Shown here in pieces: positions 9,230 through 18,672 of a stretch of DNA of 64,000 bases. The position numbers and the translations under genes were made by a program. The number at the start of each line of letters is the position of its first letter. The stretch's first letter is position 1. The DNA lies in the NCBI GenBank assembly GCA_963763115.1, contig CAVXNM010000031.1, positions 1 to 64,000 of the forward strand, given 5' to 3'. The stretch is from CAVQCA01 sp963763115. Its GTDB lineage: Bacteria > Pseudomonadota > Gammaproteobacteria > UBA9214. Under the pieces are notes generated by a model that worked only from the letters and a program-made list of their open reading frames with translations, searched no databases and was not told the origin of the DNA.

Positions 9230-9445
9230 AGGCGTACACCGCGCTTCCCGGAGATGCCGTCGATGACATCGAACGGGTATTCGAGGCGACTTGCTGCCGC
9301 ACCATCGATAAGCCGGGCACACCTGGCGAGATCTGCCGGGAATGTACTCTATAATCCTGTCGCGCGTTCCTGTAGGCCGGGGGCGGGTATGGCTTTTTTC
9401 GCGCCTCCTGTAACGGCGCCACCGCCACCCGGGGGATATATTTTG

Positions 9446-9610
9446 TTGTGGTATTCCAACGGCTTTCCTGTATAGTGGACAGTGTTGCAGTACAGCTCTT
9501 GTGGTTAGTTCGGTAGTCCCTCCAGTTTCCTTGGTTGCCTCTTCCGCTATATCTCTTACAGAAATGAACTGCACAAACATCGCAATTCAACTTTATATAG
9601 AGGTATTTCC
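9446..9610 (+). promoter_or_regulatory. Putative promoter and long 5' leader of the cold-shock gene
   Basis: A TATAGT box (9471-9476) with a weak TTGTGG (9446-9451) upstream, spacer 19, would start transcription near 9482, leaving a leader of about 130 bases before the GTG at 9611. The leader is AT-richer than its surroundings. Long structured leaders acting as thermosensors are known for cspA-type genes; that this one works that way is inference. The rest of the 9230-9445 gap shows no gene; an isolated TATAAT at 9350-9355 lacks a partner box. Confidence 0.4.
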
Positions 9611-9814
9611 GTGATTACAGGTACAGTAAAGTGGTTCAACGACTCCAAGGGTTTCGGCTTCATTACCCCGCAGGACGGCAGCAGGGATGTCTTCGTGCAT
9701 CACTCCTCCATACAGGGTAACGGTTTCAAATCCCTGGCCGAGGGCCAGCAGGTGCAGTTTGAGGTGGAACAGGGTCAGAAAGGTCCGTCGGCCGTCAAGG
9801 TTCAAGCCATCTAA
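9611..9814 (+). CDS. Cold-shock domain protein (CspA family)
   Basis: A 67-residue single cold-shock domain, normal for the family. RNP1 is KGFGFITP (about residues 13-20) and RNP2 is VFVHHSSI (about 27-34); the opening TGTVKWFN is typical. Binds single-stranded nucleic acid as an RNA chaperone or antiterminator. The start is a GTG with GAGG 7 bases upstream; no ATG is available in frame. It stands alone, with its own long leader and a strong rho-independent terminator. Confidence 0.93.
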   Translation: MITGTVKWFNDSKGFGFITPQDGSRDVFVHHSSIQGNGFKSLAEGQQVQFEVEQGQKGPSAVKVQAI

Positions 9815-9841
9815 ACATCAAATTGCGCCATCAGCTTGCAG

Positions 9842-9873
9842 AAAAGACCCCGCCCCGGCGGGGTCTTTTTTTT
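9842..9873 (+). terminator. Rho-independent terminator of the cold-shock gene
   Basis: AGACCCCGCC (9845-9854) pairs perfectly with GGCGGGGTCT (9857-9866), followed by an unbroken T run to 9873. It lies 30 bases after the stop codon of the csp gene. Confidence 0.92.
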
Positions 9874-10240
9874 GCCTGCAGGGAGAAGGTGAGACCGGGA
9901 ACCGGTCGAGAGACTGGCCTGGACCAGGCAGATACAGCCGCTCCTGTGCATCCTGTACCCGCGGCATTCGTGCCTCCATGCACAGCATCGTGGAGCTCAG
10001 GGAGGCGCGGGAACGAAGTCATGTCACCGTACGCGCCGGCAGGCAGCTCAGCAGTCCCTGCGGGTGGCGCGTCTGAATGCGGCACTGTTCCGGTCAGCCG
10101 GGGTCAATCGATACGGCGAAGTCACCCGATGCAACAGGAGCGTGCACGAAGCGTGAACCCTGTCTCGGCAGGAATCCGGCCAATCGTTATTCTGGTTTCC
10201 AGGGTAATGCCTGAATGGTATTCACACGCTCGGTCGGGGT
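9874..10240 (+). other. Intergenic, no gene recognised
   Basis: Open frames cross this stretch on both strands, but their translations are rich in Arg, Pro and Gly with no recognisable family or good ribosome-binding site, as expected of non-coding GC-rich DNA. It presumably carries the promoter of the M48-like gene. Confidence 0.4.
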
Positions 10241-11410
10241 ATGGTCATGTCAGAGACGGGATGGAAACATTCACTCCTGCAGCGATTCGATACCGGAGTC
10301 AATTCCCTCGCGGAGATCTGTCCCCGCGGCTATCTGCTGGTGGCAACCGCGCTTGCACTCGCCGGCTATGGCTGGCTGCTCATGTTTCCCTGGCTGGTAC
10401 TGGCGGGCATCTCGGGCGGTTATGAGGCGCTGACCGGTCAACCGGCTGTGGTCTGGAGCCGGCTGCTCATCTGGTCGACAGTGGCGGCAGGCGCCGCGCT
10501 GGCATCCTACCGCATCGCGCGATTCAGGCCGACCTTGCCTGCGGGCATTGTGCTCGACAGAAAAAATGCGCCCGCGCTCTTCGAACTGGTGGACGAACTG
10601 AGCCGACATTACCGTCGTTCGGTAATTGACCGCGTGGTGATAAACGGTGAATTTGCACTTGTGATCGAGACCACACCGTGCAGCGCCCTCCCCGTATGGT
10701 CGATAAACACGCTGGTCATCGGGCTGCCGCTGATTCAGGGTCTTTCTCCCGCCCAGTTCCGCTGCGCGCTGGCGCGACGACTGGGTCAGTTTTCGAAACA
10801 CCGCAACATGATGGGAAACTGGCTCTATCAACTGCGACGGATCTGGTCGCAGTACGCTATCGCAACCAAAACCGCAGACCCCGGCTTCCAGCCGGTGCGG
10901 TGGTTTTTCCGGGTTTTTGCACCCTTCTACGAACGGATCAGCCTGCCCGCCGCCCGTCTTGACGAACTGGCGGCAGACAGCTACGCGATGGAGGTGTGCA
11001 GTGACGAGGAGATGCTGGACACGATCACGACCGAGACGGTATGCCGACTGTACCTCGAGGAGAAGTACTGGCCGACTTACAGGAAACTCACGGCGCGCCT
11101 TCGGGAACTCATGCCGAAACCCCATGCGGGCATGGCTTCGGTATTGCGCACCGGGCTTCAAGGCGACCGGGGCCAGGAATGGCTCATGAAAGCCATGGAG
11201 CGGGAACCGCGACACGATGATCCCATGCCGTCACTGGCGAAACGCGTGGAAAACATCGGTCATCGAAAGCCCCGCATGAGCGGGATTGCATCCGAGTCGG
11301 CGGCGACGGTCTTTCTCGATATGGCCATCGGGGAACTTGACGCGACGCCTGGCCGTGAGTTGCCCAAAGACGAGTTGCAGGAAAGCGTGTGCAACCCCTC
11401 AAGATTCTAG
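10241..11410 (+). CDS. M48-like membrane protein with degenerate protease site
   Basis: A 389-residue protein with two N-terminal membrane segments (about residues 30-60 and 75-95) followed by a region that follows M48 (HtpX/Ste24-type) peptidases, e.g. LVIGLPLIQGLSPAQF and then the position of the zinc motif. Where M48 enzymes have HELGH, this protein has ARRLGQ (about 178-183): both histidines and the catalytic glutamate are replaced. The downstream zinc-ligand motif is kept as ELAAD (about 242-246). I infer an inactive pseudo-protease, perhaps structural or substrate-binding. Length and domain order are otherwise intact. Start at 10241 or the ATG at 10247; neither has a strong site. The adjacent asmA gene is decayed, so early loss of constraint is the alternative. 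Confidence 0.65.
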   Translation: MVMSETGWKHSLLQRFDTGVNSLAEICPRGYLLVATALALAGYGWLLMFPWLVLAGISGGYEALTGQPAVVWSRLLIWSTVAAGAALASYRIARFRPTLPAGIVLDRKNAPALFELVDELSRHYRRSVIDRVVINGEFALVIETTPCSALPVWSINTLVIGLPLIQGLSPAQFRCALARRLGQFSKHRNMMGNWLYQLRRIWSQYAIATKTADPGFQPVRWFFRVFAPFYERISLPAARLDELAADSYAMEVCSDEEMLDTITTETVCRLYLEEKYWPTYRKLTARLRELMPKPHAGMASVLRTGLQGDRGQEWLMKAMEREPRHDDPMPSLAKRVENIGHRKPRMSGIASESAATVFLDMAIGELDATPGRELPKDELQESVCNPSRF

Positions 11411-11652
11411 CCGCGCACATTCATGTCGTCGCTGGTTCGCTGGTTAAACCGCCGGCACACAACCGTGGACACTCCGGCTGCGGGCAACCAGACTCACATC
11501 ACCACCCGCAATAACCGGCCTGCCCCCCGCAGCTGCGGCACAGCTTGCGCGAACTGATTCGGTAACTGTCAGGCACGCACAAATACCCTCTCTGGCTTGC
11601 GGCACCTCATCAGGCGCAAAATACCGGTTCCACGGATAAAGGCCCTGAGTGT

Positions 11653-13900
11653 GTGATGAGCCGAAGTGCCCTGTCCCTCGCTGCCCTGCTGACAGGAATC
11701 ATCTTCTTCTGGCTGACGGTGCTGGCCCTGGACATTCCCGTACGCCTGGATGCCCTCCGGGGTCCGATAGAGACGGCGGCATCCCGTGCGCTGGGCCGCG
11801 AGGTCCGTGTGCTCGGACAGATTGAAGTACGTCCCACACCCGGTCCGACCATCGTAGTGCCTGATTTGTAAATCACCGACCCCGGCGGGCAGGAGGGTGT
11901 CGTCCTTCTGCTGGCCGACAGGGTGGAGGCAAGACTCGGACTCATTGACCTGCTGCGGGGCAGCCCCTACATCACACGGCTTCTGATTCAGGACGCCAGC
12001 ATCAACCTTCAAATACGCGGCGATGGAACACGGAACTGGCACACTGCCGATATCCAGACAGCTGTCGATCTCGCGCCAACAGTCGGACCTCCAGCCACCC
12101 GGACGCTGGCGATCCGGCAGCGGGAGCTGAAGGATCTGTCCCTGCACAATATCGTGTTGTCCTATCGGGATGACAGAACCAGCCAGCATTATCAGCTCAA
12201 ACACGACGAGGTCAGCGGCAACGCCATGCCCGGGCAGCCCCTCGATCTGCTGATTCATGGCAGTATTCGACAGCAAGCCTGTGTTGCTCACCTGTCAGGC
12301 GGAAATCTGTCCGAACTGCTGGCATACCCTGCGAACTGGCCGCTGGAAATCACGATGGACATGGGGAGCGCACACCTGGCGCTGAACGGCGTCTGGACGC
12401 ATCACAACCGGTTCAGGGCCCTGCGCTGGATTTTGAGCTGCACGGGGAGCGGCCGCCCACTGCTGGAGAATCCGTGATGCGTGGCCGGCTGGCGGCTTAG
12501 AACTCCGGTCTGGAACTCACGGTCATGGAAGCCAGATTCGGGCACTCGACGATGCAGGGCCGGGTATCCGCCCGCTTCGATGCGCCGCGCCCCCACATTT
12601 CCGCCGAGCTGCAGTTTCCGGTACTCGATGCGGCGCTCCTGTCCGGTGCCGGGACTTCCCCCCATCACCCGGCGGGCGGATCACCAGCGGGGCGTTCGGC
12701 GGATATCCCCGGGTGGCTGGAAGCCGTCGATCTCGATGCCGCGATCACAATCCGGGAGTTCGTTCATTCCCCGCTCGATATCCGTAATACCAGCGTGAAG
12801 CTGACAATGCGGGACGGAGACTGAATGCGCCGCTGAATGCGCTCATTGCCGATGTGCCATTCCACGGGGAACTCAGCATGAAACAGCAGCGCGGGAGTCC
12901 CTCGCTGAATCTGACGCTGGACGCCAGAAATGTCGGCGCAGGAAAACTCGCCGAGAGCCTGACGGGGATCAAGGGCATTCGGGGAAAATTCAACCGCATC
13001 GAGTTCCATGCCGCCACCCGCGATACCGGTGCGGAGAATTTCCTGAACGGGTTCGATATCGGACTGAAGGTAACCGGCGCGAAACTCTCGTACGGTAATG
13101 ACGCCGGGGGACGGCCTGTCGGTCTCACACTGGATAATCTGGCATTGACGATGCCCCGGGGGAAAGAACTATCGGCGATCGCACACGCCGGCCTGCTCAA
13201 CGAGCCGTTTGCCATCGAATTCGCCGGAGGCGCTCCGGGAAACCTCCTGAGGCAAGAAGAATGGCCTGTTGACTTGTCCGCCACCGGTAACGGAGCCACA
13301 CTCGGCATCAACGGCACGCTCTCTGATGCGCGCGGTGATTCACAAGCCCGGTTGAATCTTCACGTCTCCGGTGAACGCCTTGGCGATCTGGCCAACTGGT
13401 TCGGGGTATCGCCCTGTGTGGAGATGCCCTATACGGTCCGTGGTCAGCTGATTATTTCTGAAAATCTCTGACACCTGCAGTTTCTCCAGGTACGACTGGG
13501 TAAAACACAACTCGATGGCGACCTGGACTGGTCCGTGGATGAGCGAACACCCCTGCTTCACGCGCTGATGCACTTCGATGCGCTGGACCCCGACGATCTG
13601 GACGCAGTCATGCCGATAGTGGGTTCCGGCAATGAGCGGAGCGGGAAAAAGGGTATTACCACCGATATACCCTTACTCCCTCGACGGATCGAGATCAAGA
13701 ATGCAGACATCAAGCTGACTACAGAACAACTCCTCATCAAGCCCGTGGATTTCACGGAAGTTTCCCTCTCCTGCCAGATCCGCGGAGGGAAATTGATGCG
13801 TTCCCCCTTCCGTGCCCGTATCGGTGCCACCAGTTTTACCGGTTATCTTGACCCGTCGGGTATGGCCACGGATGTGGTGTTTGAAATCGAGGGGGAATGA
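11653..13900 (+). pseudogene. AsmA-family protein, decayed by stops and frameshifts
   Basis: The translation reassembles an AsmA-like protein of roughly 750 residues: N-terminal membrane anchor and AsmA start (LDIPVRLDALRGPIE, then ALGREVRVLGQIEVRP), a middle beta-rich region, and a C-terminal AsmA domain (from about 12854 to FEIEGE at 13900). AsmA proteins bridge inner and outer membranes and are linked to lipid transport or outer-membrane assembly. The reading frame is broken by TAA at 11869, TGA at 12475 with a frame change, TAG at 12498, TGA at 12822 with a second frame change, and TGA at 13469. The use of all three stop codons plus frame shifts argues against recoding and for a true pseudogene. 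Homology resumes immediately after each break, so decay looks recent. Confidence 0.8.
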
Positions 13901-14167
13901 CAAGGATTCCGGAAACAGGCTGAAGACCGGGTCGATCCTTCAAGACATCAGTTGAATCACCCTGTCTGCTCCGGCTCACGCTTTTCCTGCATAATATGAT
14001 CATGCCAACATCGCTCATATACTCATTCATGTCTTGCACGTCGTTGGCCTGAATACATTAGAAGAGTCTCCGACGTAAAAAACCCGTTATTTTCTGTACT
14101 ATGAAACTGTCATTGAGTCCCGCTTTTTTCCCTCAGTGGGTTGGAATAATCCTGTAGCCCCTTCCCC

Positions 14168-15121
14168 ATGCAGCGAATTCTCGGCGTCTTCACCAACCTT
14201 TTTCCCGTCTGGGTGCTCCTCTGCTGCGCAGTGGCGCTCTTCGAGCCGGCCGTCTTCACCTGGTTCAGCGGGCCGCTGATCGTCTGGGGCCTGGGTATAA
14301 TCATGCTGGGCATGGGAATCACCCTGAGCCTCGATGATTTCAGGCAAGTCATGAGCATGCCCCGTTCAGTGGGCACCGGCATCGCCGCACAGTTCATTCT
14401 CATGCCGGCATGCGCCTGGAGTATCGCACACATACTCAACCTGCCCGTGTCCTATAAGGTCGGTCTCATCCTTGTGGCCTGCTGCCCCGGGGGGACTGCC
14501 TCTAACGTGGTAACCTACCTCGCCCGCGGCAACGTCGCCCTCTCCGTGCTCATGACCATGTGCTCGACCGCGGTCGCCATCGTGTTGACGCCGTTGCTCA
14601 CTGGATGGCTCGCTGGTCAGTATGTCCCCGTCAACGGCTGGCAGCTGTTTGCAAGCATGATCAAGATCGTGCTGCTGCCGCTCGTGCTCGGCATCAGTCT
14701 CAACCACCTCTTCCCGAAAGCGGTCAGGTTCGTCCTTCCGGTCGGGCCACTGGTCGCGGTCGTGGTCATCGCCCTTATTTGTGCCAGCATCATCGGATCC
14801 AATGCCGCGGCCGTGCGCGAGTCAGGACTGGCTCTGCTGGGGGCGGTCTTCATACTGCACGGTGCGGCCTTCGCCTCCGGTTACGCCTTTGCCCGCCTGT
14901 TCGGATTCGGGCCCACGGTCTGTCGCACGGTCTCGATTGAGGTCGGCATGCAAAACTCCGGACTGGCCACCGTGCTGGCGCGCACCCACTTCGCCAACCC
15001 GCTCACCGCCATTCCCTGCGCCATCTCCGCGGTCGTGCACTCGGTCATCGGCAGCCTCCTCGCCGCCCTCTGGCGCCTGCGCCCGGCTGAAGACAACCGC
15101 CTCGTCCGCCCGGGGCGCTAA
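14168..15121 (+). CDS. Bile acid:sodium symporter (BASS) family transporter
   Basis: A 317-residue inner-membrane protein with about ten hydrophobic segments. Family motifs: IIMLGMGITLSLDDF (about residues 40-54), the crossover region CCPGGTASNVVTYLARGN (about 108-125) and IEVGMQNSGLATVLA (about 257-271). BASS proteins couple uptake of organic anions such as bile acids, pyruvate, pantothenate or keto acids to sodium; the substrate here is unknown. It stands alone between a decayed asmA gene and a convergent region, with no enzyme partner to suggest a substrate. The preceding 267 bases (13901-14167) hold no gene I can recognise. Confidence 0.9.
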   Translation: MQRILGVFTNLFPVWVLLCCAVALFEPAVFTWFSGPLIVWGLGIIMLGMGITLSLDDFRQVMSMPRSVGTGIAAQFILMPACAWSIAHILNLPVSYKVGLILVACCPGGTASNVVTYLARGNVALSVLMTMCSTAVAIVLTPLLTGWLAGQYVPVNGWQLFASMIKIVLLPLVLGISLNHLFPKAVRFVLPVGPLVAVVVIALICASIIGSNAAAVRESGLALLGAVFILHGAAFASGYAFARLFGFGPTVCRTVSIEVGMQNSGLATVLARTHFANPLTAIPCAISAVVHSVIGSLLAALWRLRPAEDNRLVRPGR

Positions 15122-15463
15122 AGAGTCCTTCTGGATGTAGATCGTCAATCAACCATCTTCGTTTTTTCTTCATATTCGGTAGCATCGGCGAGTCGATGAA
15201 GTAACGATCAATCGGGTTCTTGATCAGCAGCTGGCTTTTGCCGTCGTACGGAGATGGGCCTTGCGATGCCTTACGCCCGTTCAGGGTCTGAAGTTCCCGG
15301 GAGATTCCAGAAGGATTTGGTGTGGCGATCAGGTTCAAATCGATAAGCGAATGATGCAAGTATATGTTGTGTCGGTAAAGGCATTCCCGCCTTGGAACGA
15401 GCAGCTTCCTGACAAGCCGCAGCGATACTCCTGGTTTCCTTATTCGAGTCCAGGCAAGCCAGG
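15122..15463 (-). other. Intergenic; possible minus-strand gene remnant
   Basis: No intact gene. A minus-strand frame opening with a TTG that overlaps the stop of the transglutaminase gene runs through the whole gap and 77 bases into the transporter gene on the other strand. Its middle part (for example NPIDRYFIDSPMLPN) looks protein-like, but the overlap, the poor start and lack of any family match leave it unsupported. It may be a fragment of a lost gene. Confidence 0.2.
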
Positions 15464-16327
15464 TCAAACGGGAATGCGCTCAACCCGAACCTCAACCTGA
15501 AGTTCCGGCCGCGCATTCGCCGAACCCACAAAGGAGCCCGCTACCGGGGGAATGGCTTCCGGGTGGCGGTGTACCGCCACCGCGATGTGGTCACCGCTGA
15601 CCACCAGGCCACTGGTGGAATCAAAACCCCGCCAGCCGGAACCCGGCAGAAACACCTCTGACCAGGCGTGGGTGGCGGTATGGCCCTGAGCCACGGCCTG
15701 GTTAAGCACGTAACCGCTTATGAAACGGCTGGCAAGACCACAATGACGACAGATCTCGATGAACAGGGTGGCGAAGTCCCGACAGGATCCCCTGCCCGTT
15801 GACACGGTCTGTGCCGGCGTCTGGACACCGGGTTCCTCGCGCATCAGGTAGTCGAGCTGGTTAGCAATTTTGGTGTTCACCGAGTTCAGCAAGGCAATCG
15901 TATCCCCACTCGTTCCCGGAATGCAGACATCGGCGATCCAGTCCTTCAATACCGCCTGATCCTGGGAAAATATAACGCTTTGGTAAGGTGCCAGATCGAT
16001 CTGTTCTGAAGGGTCGTACTGGAAGGGAAAGCTTCGCGCGCTGTCTTCGAGCACAAACTCCAGCGGGTCTTCTTCATAGTGTTCAACGACCACTTCACTG
16101 GAGATGACGAGGTCCTCGGCAGGCCGCAGGAATTCGACGACTGCAACCGAATTTCCGTAGACATCGCGCTTCCAGCGGATCCTGAACCCGGGGCTGATCT
16201 GCAGCCTGGACGACTGCACGCGTATATCGTGACCCTCACGCGGCCTCAGATGAAGAGTATGCGGTAACAGTGTTACCGTCTCCGCGTAGTGGTAGCGTGT
16301 CAGATGCTGGATTTGAATACGGCGCAC
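15464..16327 (-). CDS. Transglutaminase-like protein with bacterial N-terminal domain
   Basis: A 287-residue protein: N-terminal bacterial transglutaminase-associated beta domain (about residues 1-85, LTRYHYAETVTLLPHTLHLRPRE region) and a transglutaminase/protease-like core (about 150-250). The catalytic triad is visible: Cys in GRGSCRDFATLF (about residue 182), His in ATHAWSEVFLPG (about 220) and Asp in GWRGFDST (about 236). Such proteins (COG1305) may be proteases or amide-bond-forming enzymes; most bacterial members are uncharacterised. It is divergent from a DUF2126 gene; in many bacteria these two domains form one long polypeptide, so the split pair probably works together. Confidence 0.88.
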   Translation of the reverse strand: MRRIQIQHLTRYHYAETVTLLPHTLHLRPREGHDIRVQSSRLQISPGFRIRWKRDVYGNSVAVVEFLRPAEDLVISSEVVVEHYEEDPLEFVLEDSARSFPFQYDPSEQIDLAPYQSVIFSQDQAVLKDWIADVCIPGTSGDTIALLNSVNTKIANQLDYLMREEPGVQTPAQTVSTGRGSCRDFATLFIEICRHCGLASRFISGYVLNQAVAQGHTATHAWSEVFLPGSGWRGFDSTSGLVVSGDHIAVAVHRHPEAIPPVAGSFVGSANARPELQVEVRVERIPV

Positions 16328-16421
16328 ACCCCCGATTGTAGGACACCGGCTCGTCGAAAGGTATCATCCGCAGCCAGCTTGCGGGAAACCCGGGAAATGC
16401 GGCAGGATTGCACGCAATCTT

Positions 16422-18584
16422 TTGACAGCACGGCGGAACTGGGAAACACTCCACAGCGTGGAATTCGACAACGGCACTTTCGATGCGGCGATTCGTGCCC
16501 ACGACGAGGCCATCGCGGCCTGCGGTCTCGATATCTGGATCGGCGCCGAACCGACCTTTACCAACCGCCGCTCCGAATCGCCCGAATGGCTCACCGATGC
16601 CCTGGGCGAAACCAAGCAGACCTACGCCTGCCATATCATTGAACGCCTGCGCGACAGCAATCCCGGCTCGATCATATTGCGCACCCTGGGTCGCCAGTAT
16701 GCCGGTGAGACGCGAGCCCGCTGGAGCCTGGGACTGTACCAGCGACGCGACGCCCGCGAACTGGCCGACAGGCTGCCGACCGACCCCCTGGGTGTTTCAT
16801 GCCCCTGCGATGCGGAACGCATAACCGCGTTCTGGCAGTCCTTGACCGGTGCGCTCGACCGGGATGGCTGGGCCGCGACAGGTTTCCGGGTTGACGGGGA
16901 CATGGGCCTGCGCGTGCTGTTCCGCTGCGACGGCCAGCAACCGGAGGCCGACCCGGCAACGGATCCCCGCCTCGGCCGAGCTTCGCTGCACACCCGGGCC
17001 ATCCCGCCGAGCGGCGTCGTGGATGATCTCGCCGCCGAGGGGTCGTATCTGGTCGCCCTCGGCTGCGCACCCACGGGACCGGGCGATAGCCTGCAGCCCT
17101 GCATCGAACTGCCGGGTTTTCCAGGTGTCGAGACGTTTATGGCTTTCGTACGGTGCGTCGCATTGGCGGCACGTAAATCCGGCCTCGGCGAGCTGGTATG
17201 GCGCGGGTTCCCTCCGCCGGTGGACGAGACCGTGGCCTGGACCACGCTGACGCCCGACCCGGCAGTGGTGGAGATCAACGAAGCTCCCGCCGTCAGCACC
17301 ACCGAGTTCCTGGACATGAGCCGCACCTTGTTCGCCGCGGCGGAGGCCGAGGGCCTCGCGCCCTACCGGCTGCAGTACAACGGGGTGATTTCGGAAAGCG
17401 GCGGCGGCGGTCAATTCACGCTCGGCGGTTCCAGTCCGGCACGCAGCCCGTTTTTCGTCGCACCCCGGCTGATGGCGTGCCTGGTCGTGTATCTCAATCA
17501 CCACCCGGCGCTCTCCTACTGGTTCGCCCCCGATTATATCGGCAGTTTCAGTCAGTCACCGCGCGCCGATGAAAACGTGCTCGAATCGTTCAGTGAACTG
17601 CAGGTGGCGCTGCGGCATCTTGCCGCAACGGCCGCGCCGGAGCCGGAGTTCATCTGGCGTAGCCTGAGTCCGTTCCTGGTCGACACCTCGGGCAATGCCC
17701 ACCGCTGCGAAGTAAATATCGAAAAACTCTGGAATCCCTATCTACCCGGTCGCGGCTGTCTCGGCCTGGTCGAGTTCCGCGCCTTTCGCATGGCAATGGA
17801 TGCGGAGTCCGCAACGGCCATCGCCGCGATGCTGCGTGCGCTGGCGGCGATGCTGAGCCGGCAGGCTGAAAATCAGCCGCTGATCGAGTGGGGCAGCCGG
17901 CTGCACGACCGTTTCTCGCTGCCCTTTTACTTGCGGCAGGATCTGCGCGCGGTATTCAGCGACCTCGAGGCCGCCGGACTCGGGCTGGGCACCCCCATCA
18001 CCGACCGCCTGACGGCCGATGACTGGCGCCATATCGGACACGTCGAATTTGCCGGCTGCCGGGTCGATGTCGACCGGGCCATCGAATTCTGGCCGCTGCT
18101 GGGTGATGCTACCACACAGCAAGGCGGTTCACGCCTGGTTGATGCCAGCACCACGCGCCTGCAACTCACCCTGCGATTTTGCGGCGCTCATGGCCCTGAT
18201 CTCGGCGGCTGGCAACTGCTGGCCAATCGCTTCCGGGTCCCGTTGCGCCGGGAACAGGACGAGTCCGGGCCGGTGTTCATCAGGGGACTTCGCTATCGCG
18301 CCTTCGTGCCCTGGACAGGCCTGCATCCGGGTATGGGATCACAGGGACCGATTGTGCTCACCCTACTGCCGCCCGGTGCGGAGCGCGGGCTGCGCATGAC
18401 CCTGCACGACTGGCAACCGCAGGAGGAACCCTACGACGGCCTGCCCGACTCGATTGAGGAAGCGCAGCGGCGGATACGCGAGCGCTTCGTGGTGGAAGAA
18501 TTTGCGGTAATCGCGGCGCCCGGCGCCGTCACGCCGCCGGACGATGCCCTGAGTGACTATTGTTTAGACCTGCGGCGCATCTGA
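16422..18584 (+). CDS. DUF2126 (COG4196) family protein
   Basis: A 720-residue protein matching the DUF2126 half of long transglutaminase-DUF2126 proteins. Recognisable blocks: GLDIWIGAEPTFTNRRS followed by PEWLTDALGE near the N-terminus, a central VEINEAPAVS and LQYNGVISESGGGGQF, then HRCEVNIEKLWNPY with GLVEFRAFRM (about 430-460). Function is not established; the family occurs with amide-ligase-like and transglutaminase genes, suggesting peptide or amino-acid ligation chemistry (inference from context). The start is uncertain: I give TTG 16422, but a GTG at 16458 directly before EFDNGTFD also fits the family start and neither has a strong ribosome site. Transcribed away from the transglutaminase gene across a 94-base shared promoter region. 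Confidence 0.85.
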   Translation: MTARRNWETLHSVEFDNGTFDAAIRAHDEAIAACGLDIWIGAEPTFTNRRSESPEWLTDALGETKQTYACHIIERLRDSNPGSIILRTLGRQYAGETRARWSLGLYQRRDARELADRLPTDPLGVSCPCDAERITAFWQSLTGALDRDGWAATGFRVDGDMGLRVLFRCDGQQPEADPATDPRLGRASLHTRAIPPSGVVDDLAAEGSYLVALGCAPTGPGDSLQPCIELPGFPGVETFMAFVRCVALAARKSGLGELVWRGFPPPVDETVAWTTLTPDPAVVEINEAPAVSTTEFLDMSRTLFAAAEAEGLAPYRLQYNGVISESGGGGQFTLGGSSPARSPFFVAPRLMACLVVYLNHHPALSYWFAPDYIGSFSQSPRADENVLESFSELQVALRHLAATAAPEPEFIWRSLSPFLVDTSGNAHRCEVNIEKLWNPYLPGRGCLGLVEFRAFRMAMDAESATAIAAMLRALAAMLSRQAENQPLIEWGSRLHDRFSLPFYLRQDLRAVFSDLEAAGLGLGTPITDRLTADDWRHIGHVEFAGCRVDVDRAIEFWPLLGDATTQQGGSRLVDASTTRLQLTLRFCGAHGPDLGGWQLLANRFRVPLRREQDESGPVFIRGLRYRAFVPWTGLHPGMGSQGPIVLTLLPPGAERGLRMTLHDWQPQEEPYDGLPDSIEEAQRRIRERFVVEEFAVIAAPGAVTPPDDALSDYCLDLRRI

Positions 18585-18672
18585 GCGTAATGTCCCCGTT
18601 CGCCCTGATACTGAAATGGTCACCGGGTAGCATTGCCAGCCCATACGGGCAACGCAGGGCCGCTCGATAGCC

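Noticed and set aside
9350..9355. TATAAT as promoter of a small RNA
   Set aside because: No matching -35 box and no terminator downstream.
11653..13900. Stop-codon readthrough or recoding of asmA
   Set aside because: All three stop codons and two frame changes occur, and no other gene in the window shows recoding.
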